NCBI RefSeq assembly: GCF_017591425.1
Contig: NW_024466218.1
Coordinates: forward strand, 7,742,001-7,806,000
From: Ochotona curzoniae
Taxonomy: Eukaryota; Chordata; Mammalia; Lagomorpha; Ochotonidae
DNA length: 64,000 bases
Direction: 5' to 3'
Part shown: positions 38,300-48,989 of the stretch, piece after piece
Numbering within the stretch: position 1 is the stretch's first letter
Layout of the letters: each line of letters begins with the position of its first letter
The notes under the pieces: generated by a model
What the model was told of the DNA's origin: nothing
The model's input: the letters and a program-made list of their open reading frames with translations, nothing else
Databases searched by the model: none
Translations under genes and position numbers: made by a program

Positions 38300-38690
38300 T
38301 GTTCCCTTTCACTGACATGACCGAGTTTGTACTCCTTGGCAGATACACAAGGTCGTCTCACCTCCCTCTTCATTTTTCTTCAATGCTCTTGACTCTGAAC
38401 ACCCTAAAAGACTTCTCCAGCCTGAATGAGTACACATTCCTGGCATGTTCTTGCCTTGTTGCCTCTGTCCCACGAGGAGCTACTGGCCTACACTACCCTC
38501 CTAGCCACATGATTTTCCTCTTAGACTGTGAGTACTTTGAAGGCAAAGGCAGGCACTGTGCTTTTTCTACAGTATCCTGCACTTGGTCAGTTAGTCAGAG
38601 CATCAGACAATTCTCCCTGAGATGCAGTGCTATAGGCTGTGCCAAGTGGTGATGCAAGCATTCTATAGGTCATCCAGAAGCACTGCATGA
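38300..38690 (+). repeat. L2 LINE 3'-end fragment
   Basis: Contains the L2 3' signature order: ttagactgtgagtactttga, aggcaaaggcaggcactgtg, cagtatcctgcacttgg, and an end reading actgcatgaatgaacc. Diverged, sense orientation. Confidence 0.5.
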
Positions 38691-38727
38691 ATGAACCTTG
38701 GGTAAGTGTTTTGTCTGTTTGTTAGGT

Positions 38728-38985
38728 GTCATTTGAGATGCCCATGGCAGAGTACCTTGGTTCAAGGTCTGGCTCTGCTAATGTGTACCTGGGGATTCAG
38801 CAGGTAATAATTTAAGCAGTTGGGTCCCTGCCACTTATATGGAAGACCCACGTTGAGTTCCCGGTTCCTAACTTCAGCCTTACCTGACCTTTTGACTATT
38901 GTGGACATTTAGGAGAATGGACAAACAGATGTGAGATCTTTGTCTTGTCTTTCTGTATCTCTGTCTTTGTCTCTCAGGTAACATA
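38728..38985 (+). repeat. C-SINE, older subfamily, sense, diverged
   Basis: ggcagagtaccttggttcaa (tRNA-like B box region), ctaatgtgtacctggggatt, agttgggtccctgccactta, ttcctaacttcagcctta and a CT-rich end. Sense copy of the older subfamily. Confidence 0.65.
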
Positions 38986-40128
38986 CTCTTTTAGGAAAGA
39001 ATGTGTGTATGACTTGCTGACACAGAGCAAGAACAAGGTGTACAAATAACTAAAACAAGCCCCACAATACAGGCAATATAAACAGTAGACAGTCCAGTGG
39101 AAAGTTGCTGAAAGGAAAGACAGAGTTAGATAGGATGAGCTTGGAAGCGCTTGGTGTTTTCGGTGCCAAGATTCTGATCACAAGGGAATTGAAGGGGGAG
39201 GTGCATACGTAAGGCTAGTACCAGGAGAACACAGCTAATAAAAGCACTAAATAAAAGCAGGGTGGATGTGGAGGTGAGGCTATCTCCAGGCTTGTTCTCT
39301 AAATGACTGCTCCTCAAATCTGGTCATCCTCCATGGGTCCACAGGCTTCCTGGGGCCTGGAACCCGTCTACCAAACTTTTATCCTCAGGGACTGGCTGCT
39401 GATCCTGAGTTGCCCAGGTCATACTTTATGAAGAGTTTGCTCATGCAGATATGGAATATGCTAGCATGAGTGGTGGGGAGAGAGAAGAGAAAATCAAAGT
39501 ACAACAAAACCGTGTCCGCTGAGGAAGAAGTGCATTCTGGGCCAGGAGATTCACGATCCTGAGCCATGGGGTAACCACAGCCCACTGTCCGCCATTGAGG
39601 GAGGGACCGGGATTGACTCTCGCTACTCTCTCAATCATCAGCCAAGTAGCTCCTGCCCATAACATCCGGATCGGAGAGGTGACTATTAAGATGTTCAGGA
39701 TCTAAGAGTAGAACAAAAGCAGTGCCATCAGTGGAAATAATGCACAGGTATACAAAGTTTTTCAAATAGTGCTAGTCCTTGATAATGGCTTATGTTAATG
39801 GTGGAGGGCAGGGGGTCCTGTGGGAGGTATGGCAGAGGCAGAGAAAAGGAAAAGTGCAGCCAACATCTCATGACCTGTAGGTTCCTGGTCCTGCCTCCTC
39901 CAGACTCATAGGTGACAGCTTCATCCTACCTCCTGCTGCCCCTGTCAGGTTCTGATGACACTCTGCATCTCCTTGGGGGCAATGAGGTCTTAGTGCCCCC
40001 ATGAGCACCTGTTCATCTGTGTGCACAGAGATATCTTCCATGTCAGTACAAATCCTTTAGCATTGATATATGCCAGGCCTGCTCATGAAATTACTTATGC
40101 TTCTCCCCTCTTCTTTTTTTTTTTCCAG

Positions 40129-40158
40129 AACCACACGATGACCCAACATAGCAGTTAG
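40129..40158 (+). CDS. ZNF521: ZNF521 terminal coding segment (C-terminus and stop)
   Basis: Directly after the ttttccag acceptor the frame reads NHTMTQHSS followed by TAG at 40156-40158. The two histidines (H-x4-H) complete the last C2H2 finger, whose cysteines are 27 kb upstream. The ending TQHSS is what I recall for ZNF521, whereas the paralogue ZNF423 ends differently, so this short segment decides the gene name. The nine codons are in frame with the preceding exon, which ends on a full codon. The terminal exon continues into the 3' UTR. Confidence 0.95.
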   Translation, partial: NHTMTQHSS

Positions 40159-40344
40159 TGCAAGTACCATCACTCAAGAAGAAGTACTTTGGTGGCACAA
40201 AAAGGGAACATGTTTTACTCTTTGCACGAAACTTTCATTGTTAATGTATATTATTCAGAAACATTGTATTATACCATAAAACTTGTATTATCAAAACTGT
40301 TGGATGTTCATGTGTTTGAACTTGCGGGCACCGGATAGATTCCT

Positions 40345-40352
40345 TGTATATA
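40345..40352 (+). promoter_or_regulatory. Pumilio response element in ZNF521 3' UTR
   Basis: TGTATATA matches the UGUANAUA site bound by PUM1/PUM2, which usually lowers mRNA stability or translation. It lies in the sense direction of the 3' UTR. Function is not shown by sequence alone. Confidence 0.45.
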
Positions 40353-40916
40353 AAGTGTTGCACATGTATTATGTGGTCTGATACTAAAATGGTCTTATAA
40401 AGACAAGTGGACTTGGGCCCTATTCAGGCAAGATTTTTAAACAGAGTGTGAGCAAAATGGCTTAAGAGAAAGTATGTTCAAGGAAGACAGCTTAAAAACA
40501 ACTGCTACCCATGAGACTGTGGTCACACTTCCTTTTATTTATACTTAAGCCTGGAATTTCTCTTTTGGTATATCAATGGTTAAATCCAAGACTATTTTTT
40601 ATTCCTGAAGATTCTTGCAAACCAACAAGAGATGTTCGCACAAAACAGAAGCCCAGCGCTGGATAAGGTCCATATATATATTTGTAAGCCTTGCAGTGTG
40701 ACAGGTAGCATCACTATATATGCAATAGTTGTTATGTAGACTGTCAAAGATTTTTTTTTTCCTGGATACATTTGAAACTTTGAGTGTTCAAGGTTTTCCT
40801 TAATGATTTCACACAGCCAAATTCTTGAATCAGTTGAACTAACCTGTATGTTATTGTTCTTAATGTTTACTCTGCGGTCTGAACCTGGAGATTACTGGAA
40901 TTGTTTTCCAAGAGGA

Positions 40917-40922
40917 AATAAA
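40917..40922 (+). terminator. ZNF521: Polyadenylation signal of ZNF521
   Basis: A canonical AATAAA followed 20-40 bases later by a GT-rich stretch (gtatgagtgtgtctgcgtgt, from about 40938), the expected downstream element for cleavage. No other AATAAA lies between the stop codon and this site. Confidence 0.85.
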
Positions 40923-41319
40923 TTCAGTTTACCATTAGGTATGAGTGTGTCTGCGTGTTTTCTTTCTGTAGCTGCTCTACCATTTAAGAAAGTCTAATTG
41001 CCTGCACCCTTGGATATGAGATCTGTTCATGAGCATATCACAGGCGTCACCTCCATCATATTTAACCTTTTCACACTGGGCCCCAATGTAGCCAGGAGGA
41101 TATCCATCATACTGCATGGGGAAGGAGTCAGACCTCACATAGTCCTGCTCTCTTAGAGTCTAGCAGGTCACATTGTACTTGAGGATTCTGACATCACAGA
41201 TGGATGTGATAGCTGTTTTCTGCATAATTTGCAGCCCAATTCATGTCATGCTGTGCAAATCTGAACTCGAAGTCGATGGCAGCAATTTGAGAGGCAGTTT
41301 GGCTTATGTGTACTTAAGA

Positions 41320-41500
41320 AGCAGCATTGTTCATTGAGAAGACAAAGCACAGAGCAGGGAGTCAGATGGTTGTTAGTTCTGGTTCTGGCACTGACTCCCA
41401 GTGGGGTCTTCATATCACTTCAGCTCCTGGCCTTGGCTCATCCAGCCCGGGAAGGGAGTGGAACTTGGTCATCAGCCTTCCCATGGTCACAGGAGGGTCC
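41320..41500 (+). repeat. MIR-like fragment
   Basis: gagcagggagtcagatggtt, ggttctggcactgactccca and tcacttcagctcctggcctt follow the MIR head-to-core order. Weak match; ends are approximate. Confidence 0.35.
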
Positions 41501-41903
41501 CTGGAAGATTGCTGTCACCACTACCTGATACTATATGGTGAATAAGTAAAAGTTCTGATCTTAGAGCTTGAAACACAGAAACTTCTTTTAAAGCAAGAAT
41601 AGCAATTTGCACATTGAACCCCGATACGCATGCTTACAATTTTTGTTGGCAAGGAAAAACCCGATACACATGAGCAACTTTCATCCAAATCATGCCTATG
41701 ATGTCTATTAACCCACTGTGAGCCTTTTGACCCTTTCAGATGCTGAAGAATTCAAGTAGATCTTTAAGCCAAAATAAGCAAGAATCTTTAGCCTACTTCT
41801 AGTGGGGAAACTAAATTGTGGACCTTGTGTATCATGATTACCTGTCCCTGGAAGACCTGACTGAGGCACCTGAGTTATCAACCCCACAGGTGCAATCCTC
41901 ACC

Positions 41904-42046
41904 CTGGAGTTCTCTAACCTTAGGCTGCAGCAGGCATCACTTTGCTGCGGTGTGAGATGCTGGACCATATCTCCTGAGTGACTGATTCAGTGGGGCTCAA
42001 GAACGCACCTTTCTCAGCATTTCCAGCTGATGCTGACCCTGCCGGG
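41904..42046. repeat. MER5A-type hAT MITE fragment
   Basis: gttctctaaccttaggctgc, then gactgattcagtggggct, caagaacgcacctttctc and ccagctgatgctgaccctg. This follows the order of MER5A, a non-autonomous hAT (Charlie) element common in placental mammals. Confidence 0.55.
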
Positions 42047-42149
42047 GTACGAGAAAGGACACACAAACCACTACTCTGCTTCATTTTCAAATTAATTAAA
42101 TGTGTTCAGTGTGCATACTCAAGCACACTGCTGGCACATTATATTACAA

Positions 42150-42275
42150 AGGGTCTCCAAAAGTTCATGTTAAATTCACAGTTATAGATTTCAACTTTTG
42201 CACCAAAACAAACACATTTTAATTATATTATTCAACAAACTTTTTAAAGTTTCCTTATACTTGTTTAATACTAAT
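42150..42275. repeat. Possible mariner-like MITE
   Basis: gggtctccaaaagttcatgt at one end and aactttttaaagtttcct at the other form imperfect inverted ends around a tttgcaccaaaacaaac core. This resembles a short mariner-type repeat seen in several mammals. Family name not certain. Confidence 0.35.
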
Positions 42276-42348
42276 GTACACAGAGTAGTCAGAATTTACT
42301 GTCATTTAGAAAAAAACTACAGGGATTAACCAATGGGTACTTACCAGA

Positions 42349-42350
<2 letters not shown>

Positions 42351-42385
<35 letters not shown>
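42351..42385. repeat. (GT)n microsatellite
   Basis: Uninterrupted GT dinucleotide tract of 35 bases. Confidence 0.95.
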
Positions 42386-42386
<1 letters not shown>

Positions 42387-43191
42387 CTTTTTAATAATAG
42401 GTAAATCTACATCTATACATTTCACAATGGATTGCCAGCATGCTATTTAATTAAAAAGCTTTCTCACCAGCTACATAAATAATGAAGTATGCTGAGAATA
42501 TGCAAGGACATCCATAATTAAAATACTCAGCTATATTTAAAGAAAATTAAGATCATGGGTATGTTTGGGAGTTTGCGTTTAAGATGAAATCGCCACACTT
42601 AATGATTTTTTAAAAGCTTTAAAACTTCTAGTTATTAATGAGTGGGTTATATTTTACTCAAAACATAAGCTGCTGTGTGTTTACGGGAAGCAGGTGATGG
42701 TGTTAAGCCAGAGCTGGATCCCAAGTTGCTTGTAACAGCGCTGCCTCCCACAGACTTCCCCGCCTTCGTCAACAACAGGAGTCAGAATGCTTCAGAGGCC
42801 ATGAAGCCTACGTTCACCAGCGTCCTGTAAGGTCTCCCCATTCCTGGCCATCAGGCTCCTCCAACACAGAAGCCAGTTGGCCCCTTCCCAGGCAGAACGT
42901 GGACATTTTTTGCTCATAAAGCTGATTGATCTTCCAGTGACTATCAGTTAGCCACCGTGTCCCACTTATCACCAGTCATTCTTTGGATCATAAGGAAAAT
43001 GCCAAACAGTCCTTGGCACTGTCATTCCCTCTCTGGTTTGTTACCTTGGTTGTATTTATATCCCTACTTCATTTCCTAAAGATCCAAGACAACATAAAAT
43101 AAGGCTCAAGAAAGCATTAATGGGATAATCAACATCATGTAAAGTCAGAGGGAGGAAAATATGTGAGTGTGGTTGCCTGGTTTTATGGTTT

Positions 43192-43193
<2 letters not shown>

Positions 43194-43245
<52 letters not shown>
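43194..43245. repeat. (GT)26 microsatellite
   Basis: Uninterrupted GT tract of 52 bases, long enough to be polymorphic and able to adopt Z-DNA. Confidence 0.95.
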
Positions 43246-43250
<5 letters not shown>

Positions 43251-43620
43251 AGCATATTTAAGCTTCCTGGCAAGAAAGGGGAGAAAATAAACACCAGAAG
43301 AAAGTACTGCACAAGTTTCTCAGTACATGAAATATTTTCTGAGCATTGAATTCCCAAAGAAGTTTGAGTCCTCTCTGGGTAGGTACAATAGCTGCTGTTC
43401 CTAATGATGATTTGAACATTTAATGCACTTAATTCCTGCCTGCAGGAATGCTACAGTTTATATAGGAGCTAAGGATGCTTGCCAATGCCCTGTAATACAT
43501 AGGACAGATACCCAGAGCAAAGAATTACCTGTCTGCAGGTACTGAACTAAGATATTGCGCTATTGGAAAGTTTTGTGTGATTTTTCAAGGGCCTATCTTC
43601 TTTTTGCATTGAAAACACTT

Positions 43621-43752
43621 AGGGAACTTGAAAAAGTTCCGTGGTCTGAGTCCTATCCCTGGAGCCTCTGAATTAATTGGCCTACAGTACAGAACAGGTA
43701 TGCAAATCTCCTTTGGTGACTATAATATGGCAATGTGAAAGAACCACTGGGT
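43621..43752. repeat. MER5A-type hAT MITE fragment
   Basis: gagcctctgaattaattggc, caggtatgcaaatctccttt and an end reading gaaccactgg match the MER5A inner segment and terminal inverted repeat. Confidence 0.5.
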
Positions 43753-43794
43753 CAAGTTTATGTTCTCAGTGGAGGCCACTGGGCGTCCACAATA

Positions 43795-44095
43795 CAATCT
43801 GCCCTCTATCCTGGTTCTACAGCTATGGACTCAATCAACCATAGATAAAAAAATATTTGTGTGTGTGTATATATATATCTGCACTGAATATGTGCCAACT
43901 TTCTCTTCTCATCTCCTAAACAATAGGAGAATTATTTACATTGCATTAGGTATTAGATGCCATATAGAGATGACTTAAAGTATACTGCACATAGGTTATG
44001 TGCAAATAGTACTACAGCACCTTACAACGTCTGTGGATTTTGATAACCACAGAGTGTCCTGGATCCAGTCCATCACAGACAATAACAGACAACTG
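43795..44095. mobile_element. MER2/Tigger-like DNA transposon, near full length
   Basis: Starts CAATCTGCCCTC after a TA and ends ACAGACAACTG, imperfect inverted ends of the Tigger/pogo type. Inside are ccataggataaa-like and atttacattgcattaggtat, agagatgacttaaagtatac, gcataggttatgtgcaaata, and a gtctgtggattttgataacc block. This is the order of the non-autonomous Tigger relative I know as MER2. About 300 bp, no coding capacity. A (GT)/(AT) tract near 43858-43879 has expanded inside it. Confidence 0.7.
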
Positions 44096-45396
44096 TCACA
44101 TCCAAGGAGTAGAGAAGTGCTATGGGCTTTATATTCTCTTCACTTAACATTACTCTTTATGATTGAGTACTTAAGGATTTTTTTTAGCTCTAATAAACAA
44201 CAGCAAGTCTGGGAAGATGAAAAAAGCAGGGAAAGAGGCTCATTACTCTTTCACTTATGCAGGGATTTTTAAAAAATGGAGAGAAACAAATCTGGCCGAG
44301 TGGGGTCTCTGGCAGGCTGGAGAGTAACAATGTCCTTCCCGTGCACCTGCCTGACTGTGGCATGTGGGAAGAGTTGGCTTCCTCCCAGTGCCAGATTGCC
44401 TGGGTCTCAGGAGAAGCCAGCAGTCTGGGTGGTTATGTGCTATGTTCTAATTTCCTAGTATGGACCCCTAACTCTGTTTTATTATTCAAACTCTGCTGAC
44501 CCACACTGTATGAGCCACATAAGCCCCTTTCAGCCCAGGAAACTCTTGACCTGAAGCATCAGCTGTTTTTTTCATTGTTCTCATTCCAGCCTTTTTAAAA
44601 GTTTGTTTGGCAATAACCATGTGCTTTTTCTCTGCCAAGGTTTGAATTGTGTTTTATTTTAAATTAGCATTACGTATAATTTTGGGATTATTCTGTTGCC
44701 TCCATATTCATCTTCATAAGACTGAGCGGTATTTTACCTAATAGTTATGTTCTGTATATGTCTTTCCCTATTCCTAGCCATTTGGGATTTTGGACAGATT
44801 TTGTTTTTAATTGATGGAGGGTAACAAATAACAATAATATTCTTCATCGCAATCAGGCATGCTATTTTCTACTAAAATATTAGTGTACTTTGGAGATAAT
44901 GCAGGTGAGTGTCAGCGTTAACATTCTACTCTGCACATTGATAAGCATAACCCATTGTTCCAGCCCAACTGGAAAATCAGAGAGCTCTCTGAGAACTCTG
45001 CAGGTCAGACCATGCTTCTTGGGATAGCTCTGTGTCTTATTTGTTCCAGAACTTGAGCTAGGATTCCAGTGAACCCTCAAGTTCCATCCTGCGGAGCATG
45101 GCAGCCTCGACTTTGTGTCTATTTGTGACGGTTGAGGCACTTCATTGCGGAACCCTTGAGAAAGAAAGTTTAGAAATCCAGATCCCATTACAGAACACCT
45201 GCACAAGCTTCTCCACTTAGCTTCAGCAGGCCAGAACCTCTCACCTCCTCCCTTGTGTAGCAGAAGTTCCCACCAAAGGTACTAAAAACTAGAGTTCAAG
45301 GAAGAGGCATGATTTAGGGTAAAATGGCCCAGCAAGGGTTTCTGGCAGAATCCCAAAGCTCAGATCTGGTTGGCACTGCAATCCTGGGTGGGTGCC

Positions 45397-45705
45397 TCAT
45401 GAGACTGACAAGTAGCCACGACCCTCTCTGCCAGATTCCTCTGTAATGGAGTCAGCTGTCAACTCCTGGGGGAAAAAACACAGAGGCCCTTTATTTCCAA
45501 GCAGGTGTTGCAGCATATTAAAGGTTGAATTCCATCTTGTGCTCACATCCTGAATGAGCCAGTTTGCAGGCAAGCTCAGTTCTTTCTGCAAAGAAGGAAA
45601 CTTGGCAATGGTGGAAGCTGAGTACTTAAATGGCAATCAACTTCTGGCTCATATCAATTAATTCCTTCATGGACTTCTGCCTAAGTATAGCATCTTGAAT
45701 TCCCA
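45397..45705 (-). pseudogene. Fossil hAT transposase fragment (BED/hAT-type)
   Basis: Read on the minus strand, the fragment carries KELIDMSQKLIA, then after a small frameshift near 45630 FKYSASTIAKFPSLQKEL, then LIQDVSTRWNSTFNMLQHLL. The DVSTRWNSTF-ML block is the conserved core of hAT transposases and of domesticated ZBED proteins. The frameshift, the stop directly upstream of the second frame, and loss of homology after the core show it is broken. The second frame has no ATG at its head. It may come from a Charlie/Blackjack-type element or be a retrocopy of a ZBED-like gene. Family seen clearly; subfamily unknown. Confidence 0.65.
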
Positions 45706-45892
45706 GCTGCAGAGGCTACGAAAACAGCCCAAACAGCACATGCCACCATCTTGGGGAGGGCGCACCAGCGCAATGATGGGTGATGCTATCCCAGGGCCAC
45801 CACGGTGCCCATGTGGGGCTCTCTCTTGGTTGCCCTGCAGAACACAGGGCAAGACATATGCCCATCTCTCTGGGTAGGAAATGTTTAGAGAA

Positions 45893-46010
45893 AAATTTCT
45901 ACAATGCTTTGAATCTGTTGAGTCTAGGAGAAACCCCACTTAAAGAAATTACTTCAGAATTTAAAATACCTACATCCAAAGTGACAGTGAGATGTGGAAG
46001 CAGAATAGGG
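45893..46010 (+). pseudogene. Possible psq/pogo helix-turn-helix remnant
   Basis: In one + frame the sequence reads FYNALNLLSLGETPLKEI then SEFKIPTSK, followed by a lysine-rich stretch. The pattern (long helix, L-K-E-I, then F-x-I-P-x-S) resembles the psq-type DNA-binding helix-turn-helix of pogo-superfamily transposases. The evidence is a single motif, so this is tentative. Confidence 0.25.
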
Positions 46011-46460
46011 ACTAGGAAATCAGGAAAGAAAGGAAAAAAGCAGGAAACCTATTTTTAAAATGCTCTTCAGCCCACGGAATCTAACCCAAATTCTGTCCAT
46101 CTCTGTTCCATGACCAAGGAGCACCTTGATCACAGTGACTGTGCATGGTGCCTTGTGACGTTTGGCAGTTCCTTAATTCATCAGGCAGGTGCACACAGCA
46201 CAGCTCAGACCACAGTGTCTACACAGGGATGTGAATTTTCAAATGTCTCATAATTCAGGTGAGCTCTCCTAAACTAATGATCTAATAACTTGGCTATCAC
46301 CAAGCTGGAGCCAATGAAAATCAAGGTCACCAACCAGGCACTAACTCATTTTTCCTCCCCTGCATATGAAACCTCATTGATCTGTCTCCTTGGCTTTCCT
46401 CTCCTGAATCAAAGAATTTTGATGTCTTCGACAGGAGGCAACTTTTGATTTTCTGAGTTC

Positions 46461-46676
46461 TGCACTATCCAACATGGTAACTGATAGCTCTTTAAAAATG
46501 TGACTATTAAGTTACTAGCTGGTAATTTCAGAATAAATTAGTAAATATGTGGCTGTCTAAATTATACAAAATGAAAGTCAGTCCTCACTCTCACTAGAAA
46601 TGTTTCAAGGGCTCAGTTGCAGACGGCATGGGATTTGTGGCTATGATTTGGGAGAGCACAAATACAGAACATTCCC
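46461..46676. repeat. Charlie-type hAT MITE
   Basis: tgcactatccaacatggtaa at the start, an AT-rich middle with atgtggctgtctaaatt, then tagaaatgtttcaagggctc and gagagcacaaatacagaac. This follows the order of the 'CACTGTCCAATA' group of hAT-Charlie MITEs. Confidence 0.5.
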
Positions 46677-46843
46677 TTCGTCAGGCCAAGTTCTGGGCAC
46701 ACATACAGTTTCCAAACCACTGCCTCCCATCCTTCTAACCCCTTCAGCATACTGAAGCCCCTCTTTCCTCGGCTCTTCCAATGTCTTCCTCCTGTCTGCA
46801 TAATTTCTCTTGTTTTCAACTAGCTGCACATTTTTCTTTCATT

Positions 46844-46864
46844 AAAAAAAAAAAAAAAAAAAAA
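46844..46864. repeat. Poly(A) tract, 21 bp
   Basis: Uninterrupted A run. It does not follow a recognisable SINE body, so it may be an independent homopolymer. Confidence 0.9.
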
Positions 46865-46959
46865 CACCCTATTTTGCTTGATGCTTCTTCATAAGACCGT
46901 TTTATTTCCACCATTTTCTTTCAAATTTCTTGAATTTGTGGTCGGCTCCCACATCCTCC

Positions 46960-47460
46960 ATTTCCTGGCCACCGACTCAGGTCTGACTCACCTGCAGGCT
47001 GGTTTCTTTCAGCCATCCATATCCACTTACTGAAAAAGTCCTCTCCAAGGTCACCAGTAACCAGCTCACCAATGCAATCTTGGTGTGTTTTGTTATTGTT
47101 GTTGTTTTCTTTTTCGGTTTTTTGTTTTGACTCTAGCCCTCATTCTCCTCTGTATTTCAAGCACTTGGAGCATCAGTGTCCACTCTCATGTTCCTAAATG
47201 TCGATATTTCTTATGATTGGCCTTTCCTTTTCACTTTTAGTTGCAGAGCGCTGCTAAGGATGGCCTCTCCTTCTCTCTGTCTCCTCCTTGTATGTGGCCA
47301 CCATATTAATCCTTTCAAAACACTTATTTCATATCATTTTCACTTTCAATAAACACTCTGACTCCCAGTGTCACTGGGATGAAGAGCAACACAGAGTTTG
47401 GCTGCCTTGCTGCCACTTAGCCCTGTAGCCCACACCAGCTCATTTTACTCTTCTGAGTTC
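46960..47460 (+). repeat. L2 LINE fragment
   Basis: ctctccaaggtcaccagtaa, accagctcaccaatgcaatc, then later aaaacacttatttcatatca and actctgactcccagtgtc follow the order of the L2 coding region and 3' part. Strongly diverged. Confidence 0.45.
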
Positions 47461-47590
47461 TCTTTTCCCTTTTTTAACTCGCGATTAAGCAGGCTTGCAG
47501 GTTATGATAGAACTTGTAGCAATAGTTCATACCTGAAATACCCAAAACATATCAAAGTACTTTTAAAAAGTTCTTAGAAATATGCAATTT

Positions 47591-47606
47591 AAAAATAAGT
47601 TTATGG
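47591..47606 (+). repeat. Target-site duplication, copy 1 of 3
   Basis: aaaaataagtttatgg, repeated exactly at 47958-47973 and in shortened form at 48288-48299. It marks two SINE insertions at one target. Confidence 0.8.
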
Positions 47607-47957
47607 GGCCCGGCAGCGTGGCCTAGAGGCTAAAGTCCTCGCCCTGAACCTGCCAGGATCCCATATGGGCACTCATTCTGGTCCCGGCAGCTCCACTTCC
47701 CATCCAGCTACCTAACTGTGGCCTGGGAAAGCAGTCGAGGACAGCCCAAAGCCTTGGGACCCTGCACCCTTGTGGGCGACCTGGAGGAGGTTCCTGGTTC
47801 CTGGCTCCTGGCTCCGGATTAACAAAGCACCGGCCGTTGCAGTCACTTGGGGAGTAAACCAGTGGACGGAGGATCTTTCTCTCTGTCTCTCCTCCTCTAT
47901 GTATATCTGACTTTCCAATATAAATAAATAAATCTTAAAAAAAATAAAATAAAAAAT
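47607..47957 (+). repeat. C-SINE, pika-type, sense, well preserved
   Basis: ggcccggcagcgtggcctag with a tRNA-like A box, a B box region near tcattctggtcccggcagct, gcctgggaaagcagtcgagg, acagcccaaagccttgggac, agcaccggccgttgcagtca, a CT-rich stretch, and a tail of aataaataaatc plus an A-rich run. Flanked by a perfect 16 bp duplication, so it is a fairly recent insertion. Confidence 0.9.
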
Positions 47958-47973
47958 AAAAATAAGTTTATGG

Positions 47974-48287
47974 GCCTGGCACAGTAGTAGCCTCATGGCT
48001 AAAGTCCTCACCTTGTAAGCACTGGGTTCTCATATGGGTGCCGGTTCTAGTCCCAGCAGCCCTGCTTCCCATCCAGCTCCTTCCCTGCTTGTGACCTGGG
48101 AAAGCAGTTGAGGACAACCCAGAGCCTTTGGATCCTGTGCCCATGTGGGAGACCCAGAAGAGGCTGCTGGCTCCTGGCTTCATATCAGCTCAGCTCCAAA
48201 CGTTGTGGCCACATGGTGAGTAAATCGGCAGATGAAAGATTTTCCTCTCTGTTTCTTTTCCTTTCTGTAGATCTGACTTACCAATAA
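47974..48287 (+). repeat. C-SINE, pika-type, sense, older neighbour
   Basis: gcctggcacagtagtagcct head, ggtgccggttctagtcccag (B box region), cctgggaaagcagttgagga, ggctcctggcttcatatcag, CT-rich stretch and A-rich tail. It is more diverged than the copy upstream. The upstream copy inserted into this element's 5' duplication. Confidence 0.85.
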
Positions 48288-48484
48288 AAAAATAAGTTTT
48301 AAAAAATGTTTATGTTGATACACAAAAATTTGAAATGTATGTGTATTTTTTGTTTGAATGCCTTATATAAGAAAATGTATTAAGAACTATCAGCTTTATT
48401 TAATTGAGGCTCTTTTATGTCAATTCTCAAACAATTGCCTTTCTCCTTTGCCCTGCTTAATCATCTGCCCTCATGCATGACCAG

Positions 48485-48965
48485 GGCAGCATGATCTAGG
48501 GCTTAAAGAAGGGTTGACGCATAATGAGAGAAGACAAGAAAGATACAAATATACGAAGAGGTTTTTGAAAGTGGGCAAACCAGAGATGTCCTCTTAAAAG
48601 GAGAGGAACTATTAAGTGCCTGTCCTAGCAGCTTTTATTCATTTGGGGAATATATTTAATTCACCTGTGGGTTTTTTGTTTATTTAACTGATCACTCTGC
48701 CCAGCAGGGAGGTCCTCAGGCCTACCATCACACACAGGGGCTCCAACCTTGCCAACCGCAGGCCTCATCAATGCGGTATAGTCTCCTACAGCTTCCATTT
48801 TCAGGCACCAGGTACTGTCCTGTCTCAGTTCTTCTCTGTCCGCTACTGACTGCTTTGAATGCCTTCCAACATAGCTTAAGAACACCTGCCTCTGATGGTG
48901 GTCAGCTGAGGTCTTGCATGTAGAATGCCTTAGCAGAGTTGTATTCTCAAACACTTAGTTTCTGA
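48485..48965. repeat. Unnamed dispersed repeat, copy 2 (LTR-like)
   Basis: Homologous in block order to 20150-20745 (see that entry). No coding sequence. Family not recognised. Ends are approximate. Confidence 0.55.
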
Positions 48966-48989
48966 CAAAAGGTACCCTGAATAACTCCC

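Larger units (their letters stand above)
40159..40938 (+). other. ZNF521: ZNF521 3' UTR
   Basis: Sequence between the TAG stop and the inferred cleavage site about 15 bases after AATAAA. It is AT-rich and repeat-free. It contains a Pumilio-type TGTATATA at 40345-40352, a TGTATATT at about 40245, an ATTTA motif near 40537 and several A/T runs. The length, about 780 bases, is typical for a compact mammalian 3' UTR. The exact cleavage position is inferred. Confidence 0.8.
40939..47590. other. Intergenic flank just downstream of ZNF521
   Basis: No gene recognised. It contains an MIR-like piece (about 41320-41500), MER5A-type fragments, two GT microsatellites, a MER2/Tigger-like element, the hAT transposase fossil, a Charlie-type MITE and part of an L2. 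It has no lagomorph SINE. Other stretches, such as 44100-45390, look unique. Confidence 0.6.

Noticed and set aside
47607..47680. tRNA gene-like A and B boxes
   Set aside because: They belong to the tRNA-derived head of a C-SINE; there is no intact cloverleaf.
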